Assembly: GCF_003343245.1 (NCBI RefSeq)
Contig: NZ_CP024901.1
Coordinates: forward strand, 4,526,001 to 4,590,000
DNA: 64,000 nucleotides
Direction: 5' to 3'
Source: Photorhabdus laumondii subsp. laumondii
GTDB lineage: Bacteria; Pseudomonadota; Gammaproteobacteria; Enterobacterales; Enterobacteriaceae
The notes below the pieces were generated by a model that saw only the letters and a list, made by a program, of their open reading frames with translations, made no database searches and was not told where the DNA came from. Position 1 is the stretch's first letter. Each line of letters opens with the position of its first letter. Below are positions 31,121 to 40,788 of this stretch, piece by piece. Position numbers and translations under genes: made by a program.

Positions 31121-31612
31121 TCAATCCCGGAAATTAGTAAACTGGAATGGCTGTCCCAGCTCTGCGCCACGAACTAATGCCATAACACTTTGCAAATCAT
31201 CACGAGCTTTACCTGTCACTCGCACTTGCTCACCCTGAATCTGTGCCTGTACTTTCAGCTTACTATCCTTAATCAGCTTCACGATCTTTTTCGCCGTAGG
31301 GGTATCAATCCCCTGCTTCAAAGTCGCGTCAACGCTGTAAGTCTTACCACTGTGCAACATATCATCAGGGATATTCAATGCAGCACCATCGATACCACGT
31401 TTAGCCAACTTTTCACGCATGATATCAACCAACTGATTTACCTGAAAATCTGACTCACTGGCAATCTTGATAGATTCACTTTTTTCATTTAATTCGAAAC
31501 TGGCGTTGACATTACGGAAATCCCAACGGCTAGTAAGCTCGCGCTGCGCATTTTCTACCGCATTGCGAACTTCATGCATATCAATTTCTGAAACAATATC
31601 GAAAGATGGCAT
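31121..31612 (-). CDS. yajQ: YajQ family nucleotide-binding protein
   Basis: A 163-residue protein, the family's usual length, with two ferredoxin-like folds. The N-terminal [19 protein letters not shown] is diagnostic. YajQ proteins bind RNA/nucleotides, and a Xanthomonas homologue binds cyclic di-GMP; the role in enterics is unsettled. The start at 31612 matches the family; twenty in-frame codons upstream do not. It is divergent from panE. Confidence 0.96.
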
Positions 31613-31747
31613 TATCCATGACCTCCTGATAATCAATAAGTTGGCATGATAACCGCTTTCCATTGTCAGCAAAAGCTCTATACTCAGATTCGCGGGATCT
31701 TATCATTTCTATCCATTACCATAATAGCGTCTCTCCCGGAGGATTAT

Positions 31748-32620
31748 ATGAAGATAACCGTTCTTGGCTGTGGCGCTATAGGAAAACTGTGGCTAGCAGC
31801 ATTATCACAACAAAAACATCAAGTACAAGGTTGGCTAAAAAGTTCCCGATCTTATTTATCTGTTCATATTGACGAAATGAATGGGGAAATATTCAACCAA
31901 CCAATCCCAACTAATAACAGCGACCATCTTACCAACAGCGAATTACTGATTGTCTGTCTGAAAGCATGGCAAGTTGCTGATGCAGTGAATAATTTACTCC
32001 CCAAACTTTCACCTAATTGTCCAATCTTATTACTACACAATGGCATGGGCACCCAAGAAGAACTATTATCAGCGCCTAATCCAATACTGCTTGGCGTCAC
32101 AACGCATGGCGCATATCAGGATGACCAACAGGTTTATCATACCGCTTCCGGGCTAACCTATATTGGTTCAGCAACATCAAATGCAACTGGGCTTAGCTCT
32201 CTGGCTAATGTATTACACCAATCTTTGCCAGATGTTGCATGGCATAATGAAATTCTCTCTATTAGTTGGCTGAAACTTGCCGCTAACTGTGTCGTAAACC
32301 CGCTGACTGCGCTTTATGAATGCCAAAATGGAGATCTGCTTCGCTACCCAGAACAAGTGAATATTTTGTGCGAAGAAATTATTCAGGTTATGCAACGAGA
32401 AAACATCCATACCACTATCGACAACCTGATTTCCTATGTCTACGATGTGATTAAACTTACAGCAAAAAACTACTCATCCATGTTGCAAGATGTCCGCGCA
32501 AAGCGTCGCACTGAAATTGACTATATCACCGGTTATTTATTACGCCAAGCCCGGGCACATGGTCTGGCAGCCCCTGAAAATACCCGTATCTATAACCTAG
32601 TAAAACATAAGGAAAGATGA
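31748..32620 (+). CDS. panE: 2-dehydropantoate 2-reductase
   Basis: A 290-residue NADPH-dependent ketopantoate reductase of pantothenate synthesis (E. coli 303). The Rossmann loop is [15 protein letters not shown] at residues 5-19. The catalytic lysine is in [18 protein letters not shown]. The start at 31748 has GGAGG 6 nt upstream; a longer in-frame extension lacks family residues. The stop overlaps the first ATG of the yajL remnant (ATGA), so the two were translationally coupled. Confidence 0.96.
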   Translation: MKITVLGCGAIGKLWLAALSQQKHQVQGWLKSSRSYLSVHIDEMNGEIFNQPIPTNNSDHLTNSELLIVCLKAWQVADAVNNLLPKLSPNCPILLLHNGMGTQEELLSAPNPILLGVTTHGAYQDDQQVYHTASGLTYIGSATSNATGLSSLANVLHQSLPDVAWHNEILSISWLKLAANCVVNPLTALYECQNGDLLRYPEQVNILCEEIIQVMQRENIHTTIDNLISYVYDVIKLTAKNYSSMLQDVRAKRRTEIDYITGYLLRQARAHGLAAPENTRIYNLVKHKER

Positions 32621-32994
32621 TTATGAACCCTTCAGCACTCATCTGCCTGACTCACGGTAGTGAAGAAACAGAAGCCGTTACAACTATTGATTTACTGGTA
32701 CGCGCTGGCATCAGTGTTACGATTGCCAGCACCGCCAGTGATGGAGAATTGGTTTTAACTTGCTCCAGAGGTGTGAAACTGGTTATACGATTCGGGGTTC
32801 ACGTAATAGGAACCCCGAAACATAGAATTGAAACAATTAAGGCCGATAAACTTTCACGTTATCAAAACCCTGTTCAGATAAATAAAGTGCCTGCAAACGG
32901 CTCATTACTCCACGTTCACAATAGAGCAGATAAGTCTTCTCCTTTGGCAAATCACCAAACTGGCTGCTCAACTTATAGAATGGCAATGATTTGA
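32617..32994 (+). pseudogene. yajL: Truncated yajL (DJ-1/PfpI family) remnant
   Basis: The first about 55 codons match the N-terminus of YajL/ThiJ ([20 protein letters not shown] ... TCSRGVKL), including the early glutamate of the active site. After about 32785 similarity stops and the frame runs on antisense into thiI. A normal YajL is about 196 residues; the nucleophilic cysteine (C106) and all of the C-terminal two thirds are missing. In E. coli yajL and thiI are also convergent, so a deletion appears to have brought the thiI end close. The frame could still yield a 125-residue chimera, but function is very unlikely. Confidence 0.85.
32791..32819. repeat. Perfect hairpin between yajL remnant and thiI
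   Basis: TTCGGGGTTC and GAACCCCGAA form a perfect 10-bp stem with a 9-nt loop, 18 bp past the thiI stop and just beyond the point where yajL homology ends. There is no U tract. It may act as the thiI transcript end. Confidence 0.6.
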
Positions 32995-34285
32995 TTTCCA
33001 CACCATTCAACTGTAATGGCCGATCATCTTGCTCATCAGGTGAACGAATATCCAATAACACATCCGTTGGAGCGAACGCTGTCACTGTTTCAATTTCAAC
33101 CACTTGCTCACTGCTTTGTTCTGCGATCTGACGAATATCAACATTCTGAGCTTCACTGACAACTTTTTCCAAAATATTAAAATCGAAATTCGCTTCTTCT
33201 GCTTCAATTTTAGCTTTAACGGCTTTTACTGTCGGGCTTTTTGAAATAACACCACAGAATTCAGGCATTGTACGAGCAAAATCCTCAGTGCCTATTTCAC
33301 GTGCCAACCTGATAATGTGTTCTTTATCATGAGAAATCAGTGGCCGCAGAATCAACGTATCCGATGCATTATCAATCAAGCGCAAATTAGTGAGTGTCTG
33401 GCTGGAAACCTGTCCCAAAGCCTCACCGGTAACAATCGCCTGCACGCCATAACGCTCTGCAACTTTAGATGCCGCTCTTACCATCATCCGTTTAAGCACC
33501 ACCCCCATTTGACCATCATCAACTTTTTCCAAAATTTCAGCGACAACAGGTTCAAAATCCACAGCAACGAAACGAACTTTATGGGAACTGCCAAAACGAT
33601 TCCAAAGATAATGAGCAACCTGTTTCACACCAATTTCATGAGCAGAACCGCCAAGATTGAAGAAACAATAGTGAACACGACAGCCACGGCGCATTAGCAT
33701 ATAGCTGGAAACACCGGAATCAAAACCTCCCGAAATTAGAGACAATACATCTTCCTGCGTTCCGATAGGAAAACCACCAATCCCCTCATAGCGGGCTTTT
33801 ACCAGAATCAACACATCTTGATCAATTTCCAGATTAACAGTCACATCAGGATGATTGAGTTTTACTTTTGCAGATTCAATATGCTGGTTTAAACCACCAC
33901 CAACATAGCGTTCTACTTCATTAGAAGTAAATTGATGTTTACCTCGGCGCTTTACCCGCACGCAAAATGTCTTATTGTGGAGCAATTCTCCATAAGCCTC
34001 ATAAGCTTGTTCAAAGATATGATGCATATCACGAAATTCACGCTCTTCTACTTGCAGAATATGGTGGATCCCGGGAATACGTGTCAGCGCATCACAAATT
34101 TGAACGCCAAGGTTTTCATCTTTAGTGCGAACTTCGATATTATCCCAATGGCGAACCACGGCAATATTATCTCCTAACGTTTTCAGCACATTGCGAATAT
34201 TACTCGCGAGAATTTTAATAAAGCGCAAACGAACAGTTTGGCTCTTGATCGTGATTTCAGGGAATAATTTAATAATAAACTTCAT
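32837..34285 (-). CDS. thiI: tRNA 4-thiouridine synthase / thiazole sulfurtransferase ThiI
   Basis: A 482-residue enzyme, as in E. coli. It has an NFLD/THUMP RNA-binding region (about 1-165), a PP-loop adenylation domain with [12 protein letters not shown], and a C-terminal rhodanese domain whose catalytic cysteine is in [13 protein letters not shown] (about C456). It modifies U8 of tRNAs (near-UV sensor) and supplies sulfur for the thiamine thiazole. It is divergent from xseB. Its 3' end is only about 50 bp from the yajL remnant. Confidence 0.98.
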   Translation of the reverse strand: MKFIIKLFPEITIKSQTVRLRFIKILASNIRNVLKTLGDNIAVVRHWDNIEVRTKDENLGVQICDALTRIPGIHHILQVEEREFRDMHHIFEQAYEAYGELLHNKTFCVRVKRRGKHQFTSNEVERYVGGGLNQHIESAKVKLNHPDVTVNLEIDQDVLILVKARYEGIGGFPIGTQEDVLSLISGGFDSGVSSYMLMRRGCRVHYCFFNLGGSAHEIGVKQVAHYLWNRFGSSHKVRFVAVDFEPVVAEILEKVDDGQMGVVLKRMMVRAASKVAERYGVQAIVTGEALGQVSSQTLTNLRLIDNASDTLILRPLISHDKEHIIRLAREIGTEDFARTMPEFCGVISKSPTVKAVKAKIEAEEANFDFNILEKVVSEAQNVDIRQIAEQSSEQVVEIETVTAFAPTDVLLDIRSPDEQDDRPLQLNGVEIKSLPFYKLSSQFGDLPKEKTYLLYCERGVMSRLQALYLSEQGFDNVKVYRP

Positions 34286-34484
34286 AGTGAGTTATAGTAG
34301 TAGTTAGGCATTTTGATAAATAAAACTGATGGTATGTTTTGGTTGTCAAATCAAGCCGCGAAGTATAACACTATCTCGTGGTATAGCGCGTAAAAAACAC
34401 AAAACCAGTTAAGGATTTGTTTGCACCAGCGTAATAGGATAGTCTGCAACTCTCAGGCGAACTCTGTATAAATAGTAAAAAATT

Positions 34485-34763
34485 ATGCCAAAGAAAAATG
34501 CAATATCAGAAAGTACAAACAGTACGCCAGAAACTGCACCAGCAATGACATTTGAAAGCTCATTAAAAGAGCTGGAACAGATTGTCGCCCGGTTGGAATC
34601 AGGTGAACTGGCACTGGAAGAAGCCCTAAGCAAGTTTGAGCGTGGTATCCAATTAGCCCGCCAAGGGCAACAAACTTTGCAACAAGCAGAACAACGAGTA
34701 CAAATTCTGCTTAACGACGACACCCAATCGCCACTGAGTCATTTCTCCCCGGATACTGAATAA
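34485..34763 (+). CDS. xseB: Exodeoxyribonuclease VII small subunit
   Basis: A 92-residue small subunit of ExoVII (E. coli 80). The core [20 protein letters not shown] and the [19 protein letters not shown] helix are conserved. The N-terminal about 20 residues are Thr/Ser-rich and extend beyond E. coli. It starts the xseB-ispA-dxs operon; ispA begins 4 nt after its stop. The large subunit XseA is encoded elsewhere. Confidence 0.96.
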   Translation: MPKKNAISESTNSTPETAPAMTFESSLKELEQIVARLESGELALEEALSKFERGIQLARQGQQTLQQAEQRVQILLNDDTQSPLSHFSPDTE

Positions 34764-34767
34764 GCCT

Positions 34768-35685
34768 ATGTCTGAACAAAATTCAACCCAATTTAAAGAA
34801 CAGCTTAAAATCTGTCAACAACGAGTCAATAACGTTCTGATAAGCACACTATCTTCAGTGGCATTTGCAAACAACCCACTAGTTCATGCAATGCAACATG
34901 GTACTTTACTCGGTGGTAAACGCCTGCGCCCATTTTTAGTTTATGCCGTTGGTGAAATGTTTGGATTATCCGCAAATAATCTGGATGCTCCAGCAGCAGC
35001 CGTTGAATGTATCCACGCCTTTTCATTAATTCATGACGATTTACCGGCGATGGATAACGATGATTTACGCCGTGGACAACCAACCTGCCACATAAAATTT
35101 GGTGAAGCTCACGCGATTCTAGCGGGAGATGCATTACAGGCTCTGGCGTTTGAAATCCTATCTAAAAGAGAAATGCCGGATGTTACAACAGCAGATCGCC
35201 TTGAAATGGTTGCTGAATTGGCAACCGCCAGTGGTATAGCCGGTATGTGTGGTGGCCAAGCCCTAGACTTGGCCGCTGAAGGCAGACACATTGATCTCCA
35301 TATGCTGGAACAAATTCATCGCCATAAAACAGGTGCGCTTATTCGTTGCGCCGTCAGAATGGGCGCATATGGTGCAGGCCAAAGTGGGCATGACGCCCTG
35401 CCTGAATTGGATCAATATGCCCAAGCGATTGGTCTCGCATTCCAAGTTCAGGACGATATTCTTGATGTCATTGGCGATACCGAAATGATAGGAAAACGTC
35501 AAGGCAGTGACCAACAGCTAGGAAAAAGCACTTACCCCGCATTACTAGGGTTAGAACAAGCACAGAAAAAAGCATACGAACTGTATCAAGAAGCCTTAAA
35601 AGCTTTGAATAAACTGGAAGATAAATCCTATAACACAACAATGCTGCGCGCACTTGCCAGCTTTATTATTGAACGTAATAACTAA
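34768..35685 (+). CDS. ispA: Farnesyl diphosphate synthase
   Basis: A 305-residue short-chain prenyltransferase (E. coli 299) making farnesyl-PP from IPP and DMAPP. The first Asp-rich motif lies in LIHDDLPAMDNDDLRRG and the second in FQVQDDILDVIGD. Lysine and arginine at GGKRLRPFLVY bind diphosphate. It is the second gene of xseB-ispA-dxs, so precursor and product enzymes are co-expressed. Product feeds quinones, undecaprenyl-PP and heme O. Confidence 0.98.
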   Translation: MSEQNSTQFKEQLKICQQRVNNVLISTLSSVAFANNPLVHAMQHGTLLGGKRLRPFLVYAVGEMFGLSANNLDAPAAAVECIHAFSLIHDDLPAMDNDDLRRGQPTCHIKFGEAHAILAGDALQALAFEILSKREMPDVTTADRLEMVAELATASGIAGMCGGQALDLAAEGRHIDLHMLEQIHRHKTGALIRCAVRMGAYGAGQSGHDALPELDQYAQAIGLAFQVQDDILDVIGDTEMIGKRQGSDQQLGKSTYPALLGLEQAQKKAYELYQEALKALNKLEDKSYNTTMLRALASFIIERNN

Positions 35686-35747
35686 GGTCTGCCGGTAAAT
35701 CTACCTGCTGGCAGCGCTATTAATAAACACTTCTTAACGAGCATCAA

Positions 35748-37613
35748 ATGAGCATTGATATAGCCAAATACCCCACATTGGCATTAGCGGAAAATCCTGA
35801 AGAACTTCGTATGTTGCCAAAAGAGAGCCTGCCGAAGTTATGCGATGAACTTCGGCAATTCCTGCTAAACAGTGTCAGTCGCTCCAGTGGTCATTTTGCC
35901 TCCGGTCTTGGTACTGTTGAGCTGACTGTAGCATTACATTACGTCTATAAAACGCCTTTCGATAAATTGGTATGGGATGTTGGCCATCAGGCTTATCCTC
36001 ACAAAATCCTGACAGGACGTCGAGATCGCATTGATACGATTCGTCAAAAAAATGGTCTTCATCCTTTCCCGTGGCGAGATGAAAGTGAATATGACACCTT
36101 ATGTGTTGGGCACTCATCGACCTCTATCAGCGCTGGATTAGGTATGGCAATTGCTGCTCAACGCGAAGGCAAAGGCCGCCGTACAGTTTGTGTTATCGGT
36201 GATGGTGCGATAACAGCGGGGATGGCTTTCGAAGCGATGAACCACGCCGGGGATATCGACCCGGATATATTAGTCATTCTTAATGACAACGAAATGTCTA
36301 TCTCGGAGAACGTTGGTGCATTAAATAACCATCTAGCCCAACTTCTTTCCGGAAAACTCTACACCACATTGCGAGAAGGCGGGAAAAAAGTCTTTTCCAA
36401 TCTACCACCGATTAAAGAACTACTGAAAAAAACTGAAGAACATATCAAAGGCATGGTTGTTCCTGGCACTCTGTTTGAAGAATTAGGTTTTAATTACATT
36501 GGTCCCATCGACGGACATGATGTACTGACATTGACTCAAACACTGAAAAATATGCGTGAGTTGAAAGGGCCACAGCTACTGCACATCATGACCAAAAAGG
36601 GTCGTGGCTATGCACCTGCCGAAAAAGATCCCATCAGCTGGCATGCGGTACCTAAATTTGATCCGACCACTGGCGCATTACCTAAAAGTTCAGACAACCG
36701 CCCTACTTTCTCCAAAATCTTTGGAGATTGGTTATGTGAAGAGGCCGCTAACGATAAAAAATTGATGGCAATTACACCCGCCATGCGTGAAGGCTCTGGT
36801 ATGGTGCGTTTCTCCCGAGAATATCCTGATCAATACTTTGATGTCGCCATTGCAGAACAACATGCCGTGACTTTCGCCGCTGGTTTGGCAATTGGTGGTT
36901 ACAGGCCGATTGTTGCTATCTATTCAACATTTCTCCAACGTGCTTATGACCAGGTTATCCATGATATCGCCATTCAGAATCTACCTGTTTTATTTGCAAT
37001 AGATCGCGGCGGTATCGTAGGTGCTGATGGTCAGACACATCAAGGTGCCTTTGATCTTTCATTCCTTCGTTGCATCCCCAACATGGTCATTATGGCACCA
37101 AGCGATGAGAACGAATGCCGCCAAATGCTACATACCGGCTATCATTATCAGCAAGGTCCAGTAGCCGTACGTTATCCACGAGGAACCGGAACGGGAGCAG
37201 AACCCCAACCATTTGAACAATTGCCAATTGGTAAAGGTGTTATTCGCCGTCAGGGTAATAAGGTAGCGATCCTAAACTTTGGTACTCTGTTACCCGATGC
37301 AATAACAGCAGCAGAGTCACTGGATGCAACTGTTGTTGATATGCGTTTTGTCAAACCACTGGATAAAGAATTAATATTAGACATGGCCGATAACCATGAT
37401 TTATTGGTCACACTGGAAGAAAATGCCATTATGGGCGGTGCCGGAAGTGGCGTTAATGAATTACTAATGCAGAAAGGCCGCCTGGTACAAATTCTGAATA
37501 TTGGCTTGCCTGATCAATTTGTGCCACAAGGTAGTCAGGAAGAAATCAAAGCGGATTTAGGGCTTGATGCCGCCGGTATTCAAAATAGTATCAATAAAAG
37601 GCTATTTTCCTGA
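35748..37613 (+). CDS. dxs: 1-deoxy-D-xylulose-5-phosphate synthase
   Basis: A 621-residue thiamine-diphosphate enzyme (E. coli 620), first step of the non-mevalonate isoprenoid pathway, condensing pyruvate with glyceraldehyde-3-phosphate. The ThDP motif [18 protein letters not shown] and the transketolase-like middle domain are intact, with [16 protein letters not shown] near residue 370. It is the last core gene before an accessory region. E. coli yajO, normally next, is missing. Confidence 0.98.
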
Positions 37614-37621
37614 GTGTATAG

Positions 37622-37649
37622 GGATAATAGGATATTTATCCTATTATCC
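37622..37649. repeat. 28-bp near-perfect palindrome after dxs
   Basis: GGATAATAGGATA and TATCCTATTATCC form a 13-bp stem with only two bases between. It lies 9 bp past the dxs stop, so could stabilise or end the dxs mRNA, though no U tract follows. Confidence 0.6.
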
Positions 37650-37775
37650 TCAATGTGTGGATTTACAGATTAATCACGTATAATGATTTGAGTTAAAATC
37701 GCCAGCAGTCTACACCCCCTACTCTGACGCCTACGTTAGGAAATATTAGTGATAATCTGTCGAATTGTTCCATTA

Positions 37776-37953
37776 TTGGAATTGTAATTAAATAATCTAT
37801 AAACCGATTGGTTTGCTGTAGTTAATTTTAGTGAGCGGGAATTGCTATAGCTATTATCCCAAATAATCGAGACTAACGCTGAACAAGTATTATATAGGTA
37901 AAGTTTGTCAGGTTTCATGTAAAGCCGCAACGCATAGCGAAGCGGCTTTTTTT
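37776..37953 (+). ncRNA. Possible small RNA unit: orphan promoter plus terminator
   Basis: TTGGAA (37776-37781), a 16-nt spacer and TATAAA (37798-37803) resemble a sigma-70 promoter. About 120 bp downstream is a classic intrinsic terminator: AGCCGC / GCGGCT enclosing CGC-ATA-GCG, followed by seven T (37923-37953). No open frame with a ribosome site lies between. The unit would give a transcript of about 145 nt. Alternatively the terminator belongs to a deleted gene such as yajO. No family is recognised. Confidence 0.35.
37923..37953 (+). terminator. Strong intrinsic terminator with no gene upstream
   Basis: A six-base-pair outer stem AGCCGC/GCGGCT and inner CGC/GCG around ATA are followed by TTTTTTT. 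The nearest upstream gene, dxs, ends 310 bp away. Confidence 0.85.
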
Positions 37954-38081
37954 AGGATTATAGTAGGAAGTGCCTCAAATTAGATGATATGTATTTCCGC
38001 ATTCTTCTCTATAAAAAGGCACCATTTTCAGAATCAAGTAACGATGCTTACCAAAGTACTCTACACAAACCCAGCAATCCA

Positions 38082-38129
38082 GTGCAGCCGACTTCTGATA
38101 TTTCGTGCAGTCGTCTTCTGAAAATGACA
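38082..38129 (-). mobile_element. Tn402/Tn5053-type transposon terminal repeat
   Basis: Read on the minus strand from 38129, the sequence begins TGTCATTTTCAGAAGACGAC followed by TGCAC, which agrees with the 25-bp terminal repeat of Tn402/Tn5053 (tni) transposons and class 1 integrons as I remember it. A second subterminal copy, TCAGAAGTCGGCTGCAC, follows after 6 bp, matching the repeated TniA-binding arrangement. The outer end faces right, so the element would have extended leftward. No tni genes are present; only CATTTTCAGAA at 38023-38033 hints at a decayed partner end. Confidence 0.7.
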
Positions 38130-38205
38130 AAATCGATAGGGGTCATGACCGTGCCAAAAACGTTCGTATTTGATACGGTACTTGTACGCTTTCATTATGT
38201 ACATT

Positions 38206-38234
38206 TTGCTAATAGGCACACCTTAGTGTACAAT
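38206..38234 (+). promoter_or_regulatory. Promoter/operator of the TacAT-like pair
   Basis: TTGCTA, a 17-nt spacer and TACAAT make a sigma-70 promoter. Palindromic TGTACA boxes occur at 38198-38203 and overlapping the -10 at 38227-38232, the kind of repeats a ribbon-helix-helix antitoxin could use for autorepression. Transcription would start near 38241, ahead of the AGGAGGG ribosome site. Confidence 0.6.
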
Positions 38235-38264
38235 TTCAATGCGTATAAATAGGAGGGCGTAACA

Positions 38265-39064
<800 letters not shown>

Positions 39065-39166
39065 ATGAACGAAGCAACCAATCACAATAAATTACAACCA
39101 CCACCAGATATCTCTGTTAAGCGACAGGGAAACGCCTATGTCATATTTAACCTGAGTTCTGGATAA
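39065..39166 (+). pseudogene. Short reading frame cut by the IS982-type element
   Basis: A frame begins at ATG 39065, directly after the toxin stop, reading MNEATNHNKLQPPPDISVKR and continuing to GNAYVIF, then enters the insertion sequence and stops at 39164-39166. Its 5' codon usage looks natural, so it may be the start of a third gene of the toxin operon interrupted by the insertion. The product is not recognised, and no matching 3' portion is seen beyond the element. Confidence 0.4.
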
Positions 39167-39990
39167 GAAATTGACGAGAAGCCTGTTCCGGGAGCAAAAT
39201 TTTGGTGAACGCCGAAAACAGCTCCGGGGAGGAACAGGCCAAGGATAAGTTAGTGGAAATTTTCTGCGATGTCGACGATTTTTGCCGTTTTTTCATCCCT
39301 CAGTGGACACAGTTTTGCCTTGATAACGGATACCGTCTACGTCACCGCCAAGGTCGCATGTCTCCCAGTGAAATCATGACTATCCTGATCCTCTTTCATC
39401 TATCACATTACCGTGATTTTAAACATTTTTATCTGGAGCATATTTGGAAATATCACCACAATGATTTTCCCACCTTGCTCAGTTATACCCGTTTTATTCG
39501 TGTCGCGCCTTCCGTTTTGGCACCACTGTGCAGTTATCTGACTCAATTAAAAGGGAAACCGACTGGCATTGCTTTTATTGATTCCACCAGTTTGGGTATT
39601 TGTCATAACATCCGCATTCCCCGTCATCAGGTTTTTGAGGGGATCGCAAAACGAGGAAAAACCTCGATGGGATGATGTGATGGACGTCCCCTTTTTCAGC
39701 GGTAAAGAGTGTCACTTTCATCACGAAGAAACGTCGTAACATGAAAGCGCGTATGCTGGCAGAGTGGGATAAAATCATGTTATCAACGCGTTTCATCATA
39801 GAAACCATCAATGATCAATTAAAGAATATTTCTCAAATAGAGCATTCGCGCCACCGAAGTATAACGGGATTTCTGTTGACCGTTTTAGGTGGTGTGATTG
39901 CTTACTGCCTTAAATTAAAAAAACCATCACTGAAAATTTTCTACTCAGAAGACGATTTTCCAGTGATGGTTTAAACAGAATTCGGGTTAA
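39147..39990 (+). mobile_element. Decayed IS982-family insertion sequence
   Basis: Terminal inverted repeats of 20 bp are seen: left TTAACCTGAGTTCTGGATAA at 39147-39166 and right (reverse complement) TTAACCCGAATTCTGTTTAA at 39971-39990, with 16 of 20 identical. The body encodes a broken IS982-like transposase. Total length of 844 bp is shorter than the roughly 1 kb usual for the family because of an internal deletion. No clear target duplication was found. Confidence 0.8.
39202..39974 (+). pseudogene. IS982-family transposase, internally deleted
   Basis: The N-terminal part (39202-39675) carries the family motif FCDVDDFCRFFIPQW and the first catalytic aspartate in AFIDSTSLGICH, then ends prematurely after GKTSMG. 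The C-terminal part resumes in another frame (about 39700-39974: KKRRNMKARMLAEWDKIM and the final glutamate in IIETINDQLKNISQIEHSRH). The region with the second aspartate, about 80 codons, is missing. The element cannot transpose by itself. Confidence 0.85.
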
Positions 39991-39994
39991 TTTA

Positions 39995-40093
39995 GAAAAA
40001 CTTTACTGCTGCGTCGATGACTTTTGCCAAAAATTTCTAACACTCCCTATAAACCAATACTTCTTTCATCCCTCTAAGCTTCTAATTCCTTGA
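39995..40093 (+). pseudogene. N-terminal fragment of a second IS982-like transposase
   Basis: Immediately beyond the right end of the first element, a forward frame reads EKLYCCVDDFCQKFL before diverging and stopping at 40091-40093. The VDDFC block matches the start of IS982 transposases but differs from the copy at 39202, so it is a different, older element. Only about 15 codons are recognisable. Confidence 0.6.
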
Positions 40094-40139
40094 AAATCTG
40101 CGTCATTGTGTCACTCAGAACTTCCACTAAATTCCTTTA

Positions 40140-40462
40140 TCACTCGAACAATTCCGCATGTGTACCGGTTCTGACAAACTCGATTGCATTTTTCTGTTCG
40201 TCCAAAAGATAAATTAAAAGAAAATCCCCCCAATATGACACTCTCTAAATCCAGCCCAATCTCCGATTAACTCATGATCTTTATATTCAGCTCCTAGCGG
40301 TGAATCATTAGCAATGAGGAGCATTACAACAGATTTTAATCGGTGCATGTCATAGCGCCCAGAACGGCTCAATCGTTGCCAATCTTTACCGAACTGTTTT
40401 GTATAGTCTGAGCGACGCGGAAAGCTAGCGCGCTTACTTGCCGCAGTCTTTTTCAATGTCAT
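40140..40462 (-). pseudogene. YafQ/RelE-type toxin gene with a frameshift
   Basis: The frame from ATG 40462 encodes an mRNA interferase-like protein (SDYTKQFGKDWQRLSRSGRY ... YKDHELIGDWAGFRECHIGG) and stops at 40214 after a run of six G (minus strand; C6 at 40226-40231). In the next frame the family's C-terminus resumes at once: DFLLIYLLDEQKNAIEF then VRTGTHAELFE, ending at 40140. One added G would restore a 107-residue YafQ-like toxin, including the C-terminal histidine expected for activity. A real mutation, phase variation or a sequence error are all possible. Confidence 0.85.
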
Positions 40463-40706
40463 GAATTAAATCATCCGCATCGTTAAAACGTGCATTCATT
40501 GAGCTTCTCGCCTCATTCATAGCCTCAACAGTAACTCTGTTAGGGATTTTCTTGATCTCGAAAGGTAGCGCCTTTTCTTTGGCCACCATCGTTACAGCAA
40601 TGCGTAGAAAGTCAGACATTTTAATCCCAATAGCAGCTAAAACATCGGTTGCCTCTTGCTTAATTGCTGGGTCTATACGTGTGCGAACATAAGTTTCAGT
40701 ACCCAT
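40434..40706 (-). CDS. RelB/DinJ family antitoxin
   Basis: A 90-residue antitoxin of the DinJ/RelB family. The N-terminal ribbon-helix-helix (ETYVRTRIDPAIKQEATDVL ... GIKMSDFLRIAVTMVA) should bind DNA; the acidic tail (DADDLIHDIEKDCGK) would bind the toxin. It overlaps the start of the YafQ-like gene by 29 bp. A palindrome TTGTA-G-TACAA at 40731-40741, just upstream, is a candidate operator. The antitoxin is intact while its toxin is frameshifted. Confidence 0.9.
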   Translation of the reverse strand: MGTETYVRTRIDPAIKQEATDVLAAIGIKMSDFLRIAVTMVAKEKALPFEIKKIPNRVTVEAMNEARSSMNARFNDADDLIHDIEKDCGK

Positions 40707-40730
40707 TTAATACCTCGTACATGCTGATTT

Positions 40731-40741
40731 TTGTAGTACAA
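40731..40741. promoter_or_regulatory. Candidate DinJ-type operator
   Basis: TTGTAGTACAA is an 11-bp palindrome with one central base, 25 bp upstream of the antitoxin ATG. Autorepression by such antitoxins at short palindromes is usual for the family. Not verified. Confidence 0.45.
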
Positions 40742-40788
40742 TCGTAGTCCTAATTTTGATATTAGGCAATCTTAGCCCAGAGAAGAAC

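Larger units (their letters stand above)
37614..38264. other. Accessory intergenic stretch downstream of dxs
   Basis: This 651-bp stretch has no convincing gene. From left to right it holds a near-perfect palindrome (37622-37649), an orphan promoter and terminator (37776-37953), a Tn402-type transposon end (about 38082-38129), and the promoter of the acetyltransferase toxin-antitoxin pair (38206-38234). A frame at 37989-38252 encodes no recognisable protein and overlaps the transposon end. Confidence 0.6.

Noticed and set aside
37989..38252. 87-codon forward frame downstream of dxs
   Set aside because: No recognisable family or ribosome site, and it runs through the transposon end and the toxin-antitoxin promoter.
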